A stretch of 64,000 bases of DNA from Bufo bufo. Its lineage: Eukaryota; Chordata; Amphibia; Anura; Bufonidae. The stretch spans positions 302,568,622 through 302,632,621 of the forward strand of contig NC_053390.1 of the NCBI RefSeq assembly GCF_905171765.1, given 5' to 3'. The translations under genes were made by a program, and so were the position numbers. Position 1 is the stretch's first letter. The number at the start of each line of letters is the position of its first letter. The notes below the pieces were generated by a model. That model worked only from the letters and a program-made list of their open reading frames with translations, was not told the DNA's origin and searched no databases. Below, one piece after another: positions 1 to 9,423 of this stretch.

Positions 1-215
1 GGAGCATCCTCTTGCTCCATAGTATTAGGATCCATTTGTAATCCAACAGGTGCCGACATATTAACAGAGCAGTCCTCACTCTTCAACATGCTCGATCCTT
101 CTCTGGAGAGCGACAGGGCGGCACCAATAATTGTAGACAGATCCTCCCATTGCTCTGGGAGGCCGCCACCCAGGTACTCCAGTATGGGGGAGGCGGAGTC
201 CATTATCGCAGACAT
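1..215 (-). pseudogene. Start of a gag-like reading frame of an LTR retroelement, cut by the window edge
   Basis: A minus-strand frame opens at an ATG at 215 (a second in-frame ATG is at 203) and stays open to position 1, at least 71 codons. It begins MSAIMDSASPILEYL and continues with acidic and hydrophobic residues. I recognise no domain, so the gag call is inferred only from order: on the minus strand the LTR (1670 to 574) comes first, then a primer-binding-like site (568-551), then about 330 bp of leader, then this frame. That is where gag sits in retroviruses and Gypsy elements. The rest lies outside the window, so neither superfamily nor completeness can be judged. A competing minus-strand frame at 76-330 overlaps it but ends inside the window and has no family features. 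Confidence 0.4.
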
Positions 216-550
216 GCAAATGTCCAGACAGGGCGGTGGCGCGGACATATAGCCTTTCCCGCACTTTCAGCAGAAGGCGCCAATTTTTCCCGCCAAACAA
301 AGTATGAAGATGACGCAGCAATAAATCCAAGCAAGCTAAGCGGCCATCTTGAGCAAAAATGCTGTCTATTCACTGACAGCAAGCGGTGGCTTTACAACAG
401 CAAAACAGTCCATAAAAAGCACAGTTTCGCACCGCAAATTATTACAGTTCTTTGGCCCAGCAATTTTTCAATAAAGCAATAGGGCTTAGTCACTTTAAGG
501 CAAATAACGGCACACAGTTTTTGTATCCGCAATGGCGCAGGAATGATCGT

Positions 551-568
551 ATCCTGTTCGTGACGCCA
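551..568 (-). promoter_or_regulatory. Candidate tRNA primer-binding site of the left-edge LTR element
   Basis: Read on the minus strand the site is TGGCGTCACGAACAGGAT. It starts with the TGG that pairs with a tRNA CCA tail and lies five bases downstream of the inferred LTR end at 574. Position and TGG start are visible; the cognate tRNA was not identified. Confidence 0.45.
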
Positions 569-573
569 ATTTA

Positions 574-1670
574 TGCAGTACGCCAGACCTGCAGGGTATA
601 GCGACAGTGAGGTCACGGTATGAGCAATCGAGGGTTACTCACTTTTCTGAGGAGAACCCTGGGCAGGCATGCAACAGTGAAATGAGAGGCAGACACTAGT
701 TCCTATGGGGCACACTTTGTAGATAGGGACCAGGCCTGATGTTGGGTGAGGTGCCCTGGATGTTGTAGGTGTTTTGAGTGCCTTAGGTAAGGTCCCTTTA
801 AGGATCGTGACGCCAGTGCCTGTAACGGTGGCACACCGATTTGTAGGAGGATTAATTGAGTACGCAGTTGGTAAACCAAACGTTGCTTTACTTGGTGAAA
901 CAGTCCAACTTTTTACAATCAGTTGCAGTTGTAGATAATGCAGTCCTTTACAATACAAAATGCACAGCAGGTGTACTTCACAGCAGGTTTCAATCTTGCA
1001 AGATACTTGGAGGGCAAACAGTTAATGCTTTGCAGTACAATGCTGCTCTATCCCCACAGCTATTCTAGCTGGCTGGATCCCAAGGCCCGGATGCCTAAGT
1101 GCTGGCTTAAATCCTTGGTAAATTAATTCCTTCCTCCAGTATTGGCACTTGCTTAAGGTTACAATACCTTCTTTTCCTAGCTGTCTTCACTGCTGGCTTT
1201 GAAAGGTGGCTGCAGGTTTCTCCCAGGAGGTGCTGTCCTACTACTGGGGTATCTCAACTGTTGGCTGGATGACTGGTCTCCAGGCAGGCTGTACTCTTCC
1301 TAGCCTCCTAGTGCAACTAGAAACCAGGACTATCTAGCTGCATGTCAGGAGGAGGCCCTCAGCATATCTCGGGCTGGTGCCTTCTCACTTCTGTCTCCAC
1401 AGACTCCTGACTATGACCTAACTCCTCCCTGTCTGGGCCTGAACATTTATACTAGAGTCTCCCTATCTCCCTCTAGTGTCTAGGATGCCTAACTACACCC
1501 TAATAGGCCTGCTATGCATGACACAGGGGAAACATTGCATGTAAAAACACATAGAAAAATACATTAAAGTGCACAGTTAAATGTAATATTACTGTCCCTT
1601 GTGAGCAGGAGTAACACGTCACCCAATTGACCCTTGTGTAGTGCCCACGCCTACCTAGTGGGACACTACA
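574..1670 (-). repeat. LTR of a minus-strand LTR retroelement (about 1.1 kb)
   Basis: On the minus strand the repeat begins TGTAGTGTCCCACT at 1670 and ends ...TGCA at 574, giving TG...CA ends, directly before the primer-binding-like site. The first 34 bases form an imperfect hairpin (TGTAGTGTCCCAC pairing with GTGGGCACTACA). The partner LTR and the TSD would lie left of the window, so the ends are inferred from the TG/CA dinucleotides and the binding site, not from a matched pair. Confidence 0.55.
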
Positions 1671-2167
1671 AGTGGCTACAGCGGTGCTTATCTTAGCATT
1701 AGCCTGGGACATCCAGACCTATGCTTGGAGTGGTGCTCTGGCAACAGGGAGAACAGCGGTGACTGGGCCTGTCTCTATAGTACACCAGCTGATGAGGAAA
1801 CAGGAGTGGAATGGCTGGAGGTTCTGGCAAAGAGGAGCAGGAGAGGCAGGAGCGTGTACATGCCCCCTCCAGAAATCAGCTGGAGCATGGGGGCAGAGCT
1901 GCGTGCTCTGCATCACGGAGGAGGTTGGCGCATTGTGTACCAGCCACCCAGAGCCAAGATGATCAACTAGCTAGAAGAGGAGATCGGGGGGAGCTGGCAG
2001 CAACGGTCTGCTGCTTAAGAAGATTCTTCCAGTGGCCTTCTGGAGGAAGAATCTATGATCCCTCGGCTGGCTCTAGGTGGAAGGGAGCAGCTGGGTTCTC
2101 CTGCTTCTGATAATGGACGGATGCTGATGGAGACCTCTTCTTCACACCGCATGGATGAGCCTGTGGG
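1671..2167. other. Unassigned stretch, possibly 5' part of the older Ngaro-like element
   Basis: Short plus-strand frames here are rich in Arg, Glu and Gly, as Ngaro/DIRS gag amino termini often are, but no conserved motif is present. Its position just upstream of recognisable Ngaro gag is the only argument. Nothing else is identifiable. Confidence 0.2.
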
Positions 2168-2424
2168 CAGGGACGGATTGGCCCTGGAAAAAATACTAAC
2201 AGTTACCCGGTTTTGTAGTCAGGTCCAAATTGATGGAAGGCAGGGCCAACACAAGTAGGCGGGGCCAGCAATACTATATTATGGCACATTATACCACTCC
2301 AACAGAGCCAAATAGCACAGTTTATCACACAATACTGCCCCCAGGAGCACAAAATACATCCCCAAAAACTTCCACTGGCGGCTGTGAGGAGGGCTCAGGC
2401 GGCCCACCGGCCAATCTGCCGCTG
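2168..2424. mobile_element. Small hAT-type MITE
   Basis: The ends are inverted: CAGGGACGGATTGGCC on the left and, reverse-complemented, CAGCGGCAGATTGGCC on the right. Flanking 8-mers are CCTGTGGG and CCTGTGGC, a 7-of-8 match as expected for an aged hAT target duplication. The 257-bp interior has no coding capacity. Confidence 0.6.
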
Positions 2425-2700
2425 CCTGTGGCTGAGAGATTTTGTGTTCCCCTATCTGTTTCTAACCTCCCTTCTGTGTTCTTTAGTGAGTTTATGTCTC
2501 TGGTGTCTCATTTTTTTTTCCCCAGGCTTCTTCAGTAGCTAGTGTGTGGGCACCACCTAGTGGTGGTTATGCTCCAGTGCATTCTTCTATAATTAAGATT
2601 TTTCTTCTGAATTTATCTGGAGGAGTTAGCACACAAGGGAGTGCTTTTCAATTGTTAGATAGAGGTGTAGGAGTGGAACAAATGTCAAGAAGTTATTCTT

Positions 2701-3215
2701 TGTGAGCTTACTCCTCTAGGTCTTCAAATTACTCAAATTAAAGAGCGGATATGGCGTTTTGAATTTATTGACATTATGTCCCTTTTAGCGTCTGCTAAGA
2801 ATGATATTTTATTTCAGAAGAAAGATGATAAAGTTGAGGATGAGAAAAAAAGTGTTCCTCCAAAATCTTTGAACAATGGTTTTCAAGCCTTGAAAAATGT
2901 CCTGATAAGTGTTGTGGTTTATTCCAACATGTGTATATTGTTTTAGAGGCGTACTGCCATTTTGGCGGTATGACCTGGTTCATGTACGATGAGTCTTTTA
3001 GGCAAAAGTTGGCCATTCACCCTTCCCTTAGATGCTTAACAGCGTTCAGCTTTTGACAAGCCTACTAGTACGGTGCAAAGCACTCTCCCTAAAGGAGTGT
3101 GGTTTGCATTCAGTGAAGGTTCCTGTAAATGGCTAGCTAATTGCTGTTGTCGGCATGAGTGCTGCATTTGTATGGGCAATCATCCCATGTGCAAATGTTT
3201 TAAAAGGACAAATCA
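2701..3215 (+). pseudogene. Ngaro/DIRS gag remnant with zinc knuckle
   Basis: The frame from 2701 reads ...ERIWRFEFIDIMSLL, matching EKIWKDEYVEIFSLL in the younger copy's gag. A second frame from 2949 continues with FGGMTWFMYDESFRQ, matching YGGVAWLRYDEQFRQ. Around 3150-3200 a zinc knuckle reads HECCICMGNHPMCKCF, spacing C-x2-C-x3-H-x4-C, the same as in the younger copy. At least one frameshift (about 2945) and a stop separate the pieces. In the family this protein forms the nucleocapsid-like particle; here it is dead. Confidence 0.75.
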
Positions 3216-3249
3216 AACAGGACAATAGCCGCTTTGGCCTAAGGAGCAA

Positions 3250-3754
3250 TTGTTAAAAAGTATTGACTCCAGTAAAATTGGAAAAAATGTTACCTGGCTC
3301 GCTCAGTTTCCAGGAAGAGTGAAAGCCCGGTTAATCTACGAAGGTCTTTCAATTAGATTTTTGGTTCCTGAATTTAAAGGCCAAGGTTGTACATTTGTTG
3401 AGAACTTAAAATCAGTTGTGGTACATAAAGAAGTTGTTAGAGAACAGTTGTTTAAAGAATTGCAGGCTAACAGGATAGCAGGTCTGTTCCCAGTTCCTCC
3501 TTTTAAGAACTTTAGAATATCACCTTTAGATATTGTTCCAAAGAATAAACTTTTAGGTTGTCCTACCCGTTAAAGTATTCTTTGAATGACAAGGCAAGCC
3601 TTTTTTTAAAATTTGTTACAGTGTTTTGGCTCTAAGGCTTTGTTCCGAAAACAGATATAAATTCTGCGTTTAGATTGTTGGCAGTTAATCCTATTGGTTA
3701 TAATTCTCTTAGTTTATATTTTGATGGAAGTTATTTTAATGATCGATGTTTACC
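3250..3754 (+). pseudogene. Ngaro/DIRS reverse transcriptase, amino-terminal part
   Basis: The 107-codon frame 3250-3573 contains FRISPLDIVPKNKLLGCP, equivalent to LWVSPLGLVPKKEPNKFR of the younger copy and typical of the start of the DIRS/Ngaro RT palm. After a stop at about 3573, another frame reads TDINSAFRLLAVNP, the motif with the first catalytic Asp (TDIEAAFRLLPIHP in the younger copy). The sequence breaks at CLP (3754), where an LTR element inserted, and resumes as MGFSQF after 6579, matching CLPMGCAIS. It is non-functional because of stops, frameshifts and the insertions. Confidence 0.8.
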
Positions 3755-4887
3755 TGTCACGGATTAGAGTGGGGGTAACTCTAATCCGTGTGATGTTAGG
3801 GTAACATAAAGCTGCTTGACCAGGACAACAGATTTAGGGAGCAGGTCACCTCCTAGCACATCCCTAATCTGACCCTAACTCCTAGCTGTATGAGCCGACC
3901 TTGATGGTAGGAGGGCTCATACTCAGAAACCTCGCTTCCCTACTAGCCCTGGACAGATCCCTGACCTAGGAGCTGGGTAAGACTACCTGTTCCTCCTGGA
4001 TACGGACGGACAGGAGTCTAAACTGGCCAAGCTGCAAGAGAAGAAAAACTTAAACAGCCTATGGATATGGCAGGAGAGTGAAGGACTTCCACCCCTACCT
4101 GCCACAGACACACTGACTAGATCCCGTGCTCACAAGCTGACGTCCACACCCAAACATAAAAGGACACAGCACACACACATAAATACAGAGGAACCCAGAT
4201 CCATAGCTGCAGTAATAATAGACACCACATAAACATAAAATAACATCAATACATAGATTTATGACCACAAGGGTGGCCCTCACTGGCAGATGGTATTAGA
4301 GACCAGGAGGATGCCTCCAGCTTACTACAAGGCTGGAGTACCCCTCAGCTACAGGTCTTCACAGAGGCTAAATAGCCCAAAGTGGCCATACCCACACAGA
4401 CACACACTGGAAAGGGAATTAACCCTTCCAACACCAACCAGGGAAGTGAAACCACTTAAAGGGGAATACACACACAATAAACACACTGGAGCTGTTACCG
4501 CCGGCAACGACATGCGTGGCAACCATGTCCTAGGGAACAGCCAGAAGGCCGAGACACTGCCACCACATGTACACAAATCCACACGTTGCCACGGACAACC
4601 GCAAGTGAAGGAAAGTCTCACAGTACACACATACAACAACCTCGTGCACAACAAACAGGGAAAGTGCACACATACTAAGAGAGGTTGCCAGGTGCTACCG
4701 CATGCCCTTCACAGCAAGCTGCCTAGCAACAGCTCAGGCTGCTATACTAGGAATACTATCATGTTGCCAGCGGCAACCACATGTGAGGCAACATACCAGC
4801 AGTCCTCAGCATGTGGTTTACAACAGACCAAACCGCAAGCAACTGCATGCGGGTCCAGGAGTCACGACCATAACCATGGTCGTGACA
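3755..4887 (-). repeat. Downstream (3') LTR of the non-autonomous LTR element
   Basis: It matches 5442-6574 over its full length with scattered substitutions. Both ends carry perfect hairpins: a 13-bp stem at 3758-3790 (CACGGATTAGAGT with a 7-nt loop) and an 11-bp stem at 4861-4886 (GTCACGACCAT with a 4-nt loop). Confidence 0.85.
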
Positions 4888-5441
4888 CTCCCACCCCTCA
4901 AAGCCCCCCCCACCAAAAAAAAAAGAAGGGGAAACTAATGAGGAACTCAAAAATGGATGGGAGAAGGGAAAAAATGGGGGAATCAGCGCCAGTACATGCG
5001 AGTCTCCCCAGGACTGCTGCCGGACCCTGGAGCAACACACAGGAACCATGGATCTGACTGCCAGGCTCTGGAGCAACAAACAGGAACCAGAGACCAGCAA
5101 AGAAACAGCCCGGGGAGACCGCACTGACACTGCGTCCACTCTCTACTCACATTCCCACTCCAGTCACTGCCAACAGAGACTCCTAACCAGCCCACAGCCG
5201 GAACACCAACGGAATGCTGCCAGCAGACGACCAGAGATAGGAACATAGAGAGGGACGAGGGATCACCAACACGGACACGGCAGGTAAGGTGGCGGGGAAT
5301 AAGCCACCAACCGCGCCGTTAACGGTGATCCCCAAAACGCTCTCCCTCCGGAGAACGCGCATGCACCCCACAAACATATGGCGATGCATGCTGCACCCTC
5401 TTCCGAAGGTATAACCACGTAAGGAGCCATTGTGGTCATAC
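4888..5441 (-). other. Non-coding interior of the LTR element
   Basis: 554 bp with no retroviral motif. On the minus strand the polypurine tract lies at about 4888-4899. The start next to the upstream LTR (5441 downward) reads GTATGACCACAATGGCTCC; a TGG is present 12 nt in, but no convincing primer-binding site is visible. Confidence 0.7.
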
Positions 5442-6574
5442 TGTCACGGATTAGAGTGGGGGTAACTCTAATCCGTGTGATGTTAGGGTAACATAAAGCT
5501 GCTTGACCAGGACAACAGATTTAGGGAGCAGGTCACCTCCTAGTGCATCCCTAATCTGACCCTGACTCCTAGCTGTATGAGCCGACCTTGATGGTAGGAG
5601 GGCTCATACTCAGGAACCTCGCTTCCCTACTAGCCCTGGACAGATCCCTGACCTAGGAGCTGGGTAAGACTACCTGTTCCTCCTGGATATGGACGGACAG
5701 GAGTCTAAACTGGCCAAGCTGCAAGAGAAGAAAAACGTAAACAGCCTATGGATATGGCAGGAGAGTGAAGGACTTCCACCCCTACGTGCCACAGACACAC
5801 TGACTAGATCCCGTGCTCACAAGCTGACGTCCACACCCAAACATAAAAGGACACAGCACACACACATAAATACACAGGAACCCAGATCCATAGCTGCAGT
5901 AATAATAGACACCACATAAACATAAAATAACATCAATACATAGATTTATGACCACAAGGGTGGCCCTCACTGGCAGATGGTATTAGAGACCAGGAGGATG
6001 CCTCCAGCTTACTACAAGGCTGGAGTACCCCTCAGCTACAGGTCTTCACAGAGTCTAAATAGCCCAAAGTGGCCACACCCACACAGACACACACTGGAAT
6101 GGGAATTAACCCTTCCAACACCAACCAGGGAAGTGAAACCACTTAAAGGGGAATACACACACAATAAACACGCTGGAGCTGTTACCGCCGGCAACGACAT
6201 CTGTGGCAACCATGTCCTAGGGAACAGCCAGAAGGCCGAGACACTGCCACCACATGTACACAAATCCACACATTGCCACGGACAACCGCAAGTGAAGGAA
6301 AGTCTCACAGTACACACATACAACAACCTCGTGCACAACAAACAGGGAAAGTGCACACATACTAAGAGAGGTTGCCAGGTGCTACCGCATGCCCTTCACA
6401 GCAAGCTGCCTAGCAACAGCTCAGGCTGCTATACTGGGAATACTATCATGTTGCCAGCAGCAACCACATGTGAGGCAACATACCAGCAGTCCTCAGCATG
6501 TGGTTGACAACAGACCAAACCGCAGGCAACTGCGTGCGGGTCCAGGAGTCACGACCATAACCATGGTCGTGACA
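5442..6574 (-). repeat. Upstream (5') LTR of the non-autonomous LTR element
   Basis: Equal in length to the partner LTR (1133 bp) and differing by scattered single-base changes, which would allow insertion dating. The same two terminal hairpins are present. Confidence 0.85.
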
Positions 6575-7117
6575 TTACCCATGGGTTTCTCGCAATTTAA
6601 GTCGCTTAAACGGACTTAAATTGCTTTATGCTCACATACGTTTAACTAAGCTTTTAACCACCTCCGGACCGCCGAACGCAGCGACGCGTCCTGGAGGTGG
6701 ATGATTCATTCCTCCTGGACGCATATACGCGTCCTCTCGCGAGACACGAGATTTCCTGTGAACGCGCGCACACAGGCGCGCGTTCACAGGATCGGAAGGT
6801 AAGCGAGTGGATCTCCAGCCTGCCAACGGCGATCGTTCGCTGGCAGGCTGGAGATGTGATTTTTTTAACCCCTAACAGGTATATTAGACACTGTTTTGAT
6901 AACAGCGTCTAATATACCTGCTACCTGGTCCTCTGGTGGTCCCTTTTGCTTGGATCGACCACCAGAGGACACAGGCAGCTCAGTAATATGTAGCACCAAA
7001 CACCACTACACTACACCCCCCCCTGTCACTTATTAACCCCTTATTAACCCCTGATCACCCCTGATCACCCCATATAGACTCCCTGATCACCCCCCTGTCA
7101 TTGATCACCCCCCTGTA

Positions 7118-7208
7118 AGGCTCCATTCAAACGTCCGTATGTTTTTTACGGATCCACGGATACATGGATCGGATCCGCAAAACACATACGGACATCTGAA
7201 TGGAGCCT
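7118..7208. repeat. 91-bp hairpin repeat inside the TTAA element
   Basis: TAAGGCTCCATTCAAACGTC at the left is matched by the inverse at the right (...GAATGGAGCCTTA), with ACGGATCC-type inner repeats. It resembles the GGATCCGT-rich MITEs at 34715 and 50745. It may be a nested MITE or an original part of the TTAA element. Confidence 0.6.
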
Positions 7209-7471
7209 TATAGGGGGGTGATCAATGACAGGGGGGTGATCACCCCATATAGACTCCCTGATCACCCCCCTGTCATTGATCACCCCCCTGTCATTGATCA
7301 CCCCCCTGTAAGGCTCTATTCAGACATTTATTTGGCCCAAGTTAGCGGAAATTATTATTTTTTTTCTTACAAAGTCTCATATTCCACTAACTTGTGTCAA
7401 AAAATAAAATCTCACATGAACTCACCATACCCCTCACGGAATCCAAATGCGTAAAATTTTTTAGACATTTA

Positions 7472-9034
7472 CAGGGAGTGCAGAATTATTTGCATTTGTA
7501 TTTTTGAGGATTAATTTTATTATTGAACAACAACCATGTTCTCAATGAACCCAAAAAACTCATTAATATCAAAGCTGAATATTTTTGGAAGTAGTTTTTA
7601 GTTTGTTTTTAGTTTTAGCTATTTTAGGGGGATATCTGTGTGTGCAGGTGACTATTACTGTGCATAATTATTAGGCAACTTAACAAAAAACAAATATATA
7701 CCCATTTCAATTATTTATTTTTACCAGTGAAACCAATATAACATCTCAACATTCACAAATATACATTTCTGACATTCAAAAACAAAACAACAAAACAAAT
7801 CAGTGACCAATATAGCCACCTTTCTTTGCAAGGACACTCAAAAGCCTGCCATCCATGGATTCTGTCAGTGTTTTGATCTGTTCACCATCAACATTGCGTG
7901 CAGCAGCAACCACAGCCTCCCAGACACTGTTCAGAGAGGTGTACTGTTTTCCCTCCTTGTAAATCTCACATTTGATGATGGACCACAGGTTCCCAATGGG
8001 GTTCAGATCAGGTGAACAAGGAGGCCATGTCATTAGATTTTCTTCTTTTATACCCTTTCTTGCCAGCCACGCTGTGGAGTACTTGGACGCGTGTGATGGA
8101 GCATTGTCTTGCATGAAAATCATGTTTTTCTTGAAGGATGCAGACTTCTTCCTGTACCACTGCTTGAAGAAGGTGTCTTCCAGAAACTGGCAGTAGGACT
8201 GGGAGTTGAGCTTGACTCCATCCTCAACCCGAAAAGGCCCCACAAGCTCATCTTTGATGATACCAGCCCAAACCAGTACTCCACCTCCACCTTGCTGGCG
8301 TCTGAGTCGGACTGGAGCTCTCTGCCCTTTACCAATCCAGCCACGGGCCCATCCATCTGGCCCATCAAGACTCAAACTCATTTCATCAGTCCATAAAACC
8401 TTAGAAAAATCAGTCTTGAGATATTTCTTGGCCCAGTCTTGACGTTTCAGCTTGTGTGTCTTGTTCAGTGGTGGTCGTCTTTCAGCCTTTCTTACCTTGG
8501 CCATGTCTCTGAGTATTGCACACCTTGTGCTTTTGGGCACTCCAGTGATGTTGCAGCTCTGAAATATGGCCAAACTGGTGGCAAGTGGCATCTTGGCAGC
8601 TGCACGCTTGACTTTTCTCAGTTCATGGGCAGTTATTTTGCTCCTTGGTTTTTCCACACGCTTCTTGCGACCCTGTTGACTATTTTGAATGAAACGCTTG
8701 ATTGTTCGATGATCACGCTTCAGAAGCTTTGCAATTTTAAGAGTGCTGCATCCCTCTGCAAGATATCTCACTATTTTTGACTTTTCTGAGCCTGTCAAGT
8801 CCTTCTTTTGACCCATTTTGCCAAAGGAAAGGAAGTTGCCTAATAATTATGCACACCTAATATAGGGTGTTGATGTCATTAGACCACACCCCTTCTCATT
8901 ACAGAGATGCACATCACCTAATATGCTTAATTGGTAGTAGGCTTTCGAGCCTATACAGCTTGGAGTAAGACAACATGCATAAAGAGGATGATGTGGTCAA
9001 AATACTCATTTGCCTAATAATTCTGCACGCAGTG
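7472..9034 (-). mobile_element. Tc1/mariner element with near-full-length transposase (DD37E-type spacing)
   Basis: Inverted ends CAGGGAGTGCAGAATTATT and, from the other side, CACTGCGTGCAGAATTATT are flanked by TA on both sides (7470-7471, 9035-9036). Removing the 1563 bp plus one TA rejoins the host TTAA element. Subterminal GCCTAATAATT/ATGCA repeats recur at both ends and probably act as internal transposase sites. The high integrity of the single ORF suggests a recent insertion relative to everything around it. Confidence 0.92.
7800..8816 (-). CDS. Tc1/mariner transposase, 338 aa, with the third catalytic residue replaced
   Basis: The ORF is uninterrupted from MGQKKDLTGSEKSKIVRYL to its stop. 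Residues about 1-110 form the paired HTH DNA-binding region (CSTLKIAKLLKRDHRTIKRF). WTDEMS near residue 144 carries the first catalytic Asp and MQDNAPSH near residue 237 the second. The third acidic residue should lie in NPIENLW, but here it reads NPIGNLW: a GGG codon where Glu (GAG) is expected. The spacing from the second Asp is 37 residues, so the family would be DD37E rather than the DD34E of classic Tc1. Length is typical of an intact enzyme. With the Glu missing the protein should bind ends but not cut. The plus-strand frames over the same interval are shadows. Confidence 0.92.
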   Translation of the reverse strand: MGQKKDLTGSEKSKIVRYLAEGCSTLKIAKLLKRDHRTIKRFIQNSQQGRKKRVEKPRSKITAHELRKVKRAAAKMPLATSLAIFQSCNITGVPKSTRCAILRDMAKVRKAERRPPLNKTHKLKRQDWAKKYLKTDFSKVLWTDEMSLSLDGPDGWARGWIGKGQRAPVRLRRQQGGGGVLVWAGIIKDELVGPFRVEDGVKLNSQSYCQFLEDTFFKQWYRKKSASFKKNMIFMQDNAPSHASKYSTAWLARKGIKEENLMTWPPCSPDLNPIGNLWSIIKCEIYKEGKQYTSLNSVWEAVVAAARNVDGEQIKTLTESMDGRLLSVLAKKGGYIGH

Positions 9035-9423
9035 TATATTCCAGACTTCTTCTCACGCTTTAGGGCCCCTAGAATGCCAGGGCAGTGTAAATACCCCACA
9101 TGTGACCCCATTTCGGAAAGAAGACACCACAAGGTATTCTGTGAGGGGCATATTGAGTCCATTAAAGATATAAATTTTTGTCCCAAGTTAGCGGAAAGGG
9201 AGACTTTGTGAGAAAAAAATAAATAATCAATTTCCGCTAACTTGTGCCAAAAAAAAAAAAATTCTATGAACTCGCCATGCCCCTCATTGAATACCTTGGG
9301 GTGTCTTCTTTCCAAAATGGGGTCACATGTGGGGTATTTATACTCCCCTGGCATTTTAGGGGCCCTAAAGCGTGAGAAGAAGTCTGGGATCCAAATGTCT
9401 AAAAATGCCCTCATAAAAGGAAT

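Larger units (their letters stand above)
3755..6574 (-). mobile_element. Short non-autonomous LTR retrotransposon (two 1133-bp LTRs, 554-bp interior)
   Basis: Two near-identical 1133-bp repeats (3755-4887 and 5442-6574) begin TGTCACGG and end GTGACA. A perfect 5-bp target duplication, TTACC, flanks the whole unit (3750-3754 and 6575-6579). Orientation is minus: read on that strand the interior ends in a purine-rich GAGGGGTGGGAG directly before the downstream LTR, a good polypurine tract. The 554-bp interior has no gag or pol and is shorter than one LTR, so the element must have used another element's proteins, as TRIM or LARD elements do. Open frames across the LTRs (for example 4290-5057 and 5977-6507) are low-complexity and unrelated to any retroelement protein. 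Confidence 0.85.

Noticed and set aside
4290..5057. 255-codon plus-strand ORF, repeated as a 176-codon ORF at 5977
   Set aside because: It lies across an LTR and its shortened duplicate in the partner LTR; composition is low-complexity and no retroelement or host motif is present.
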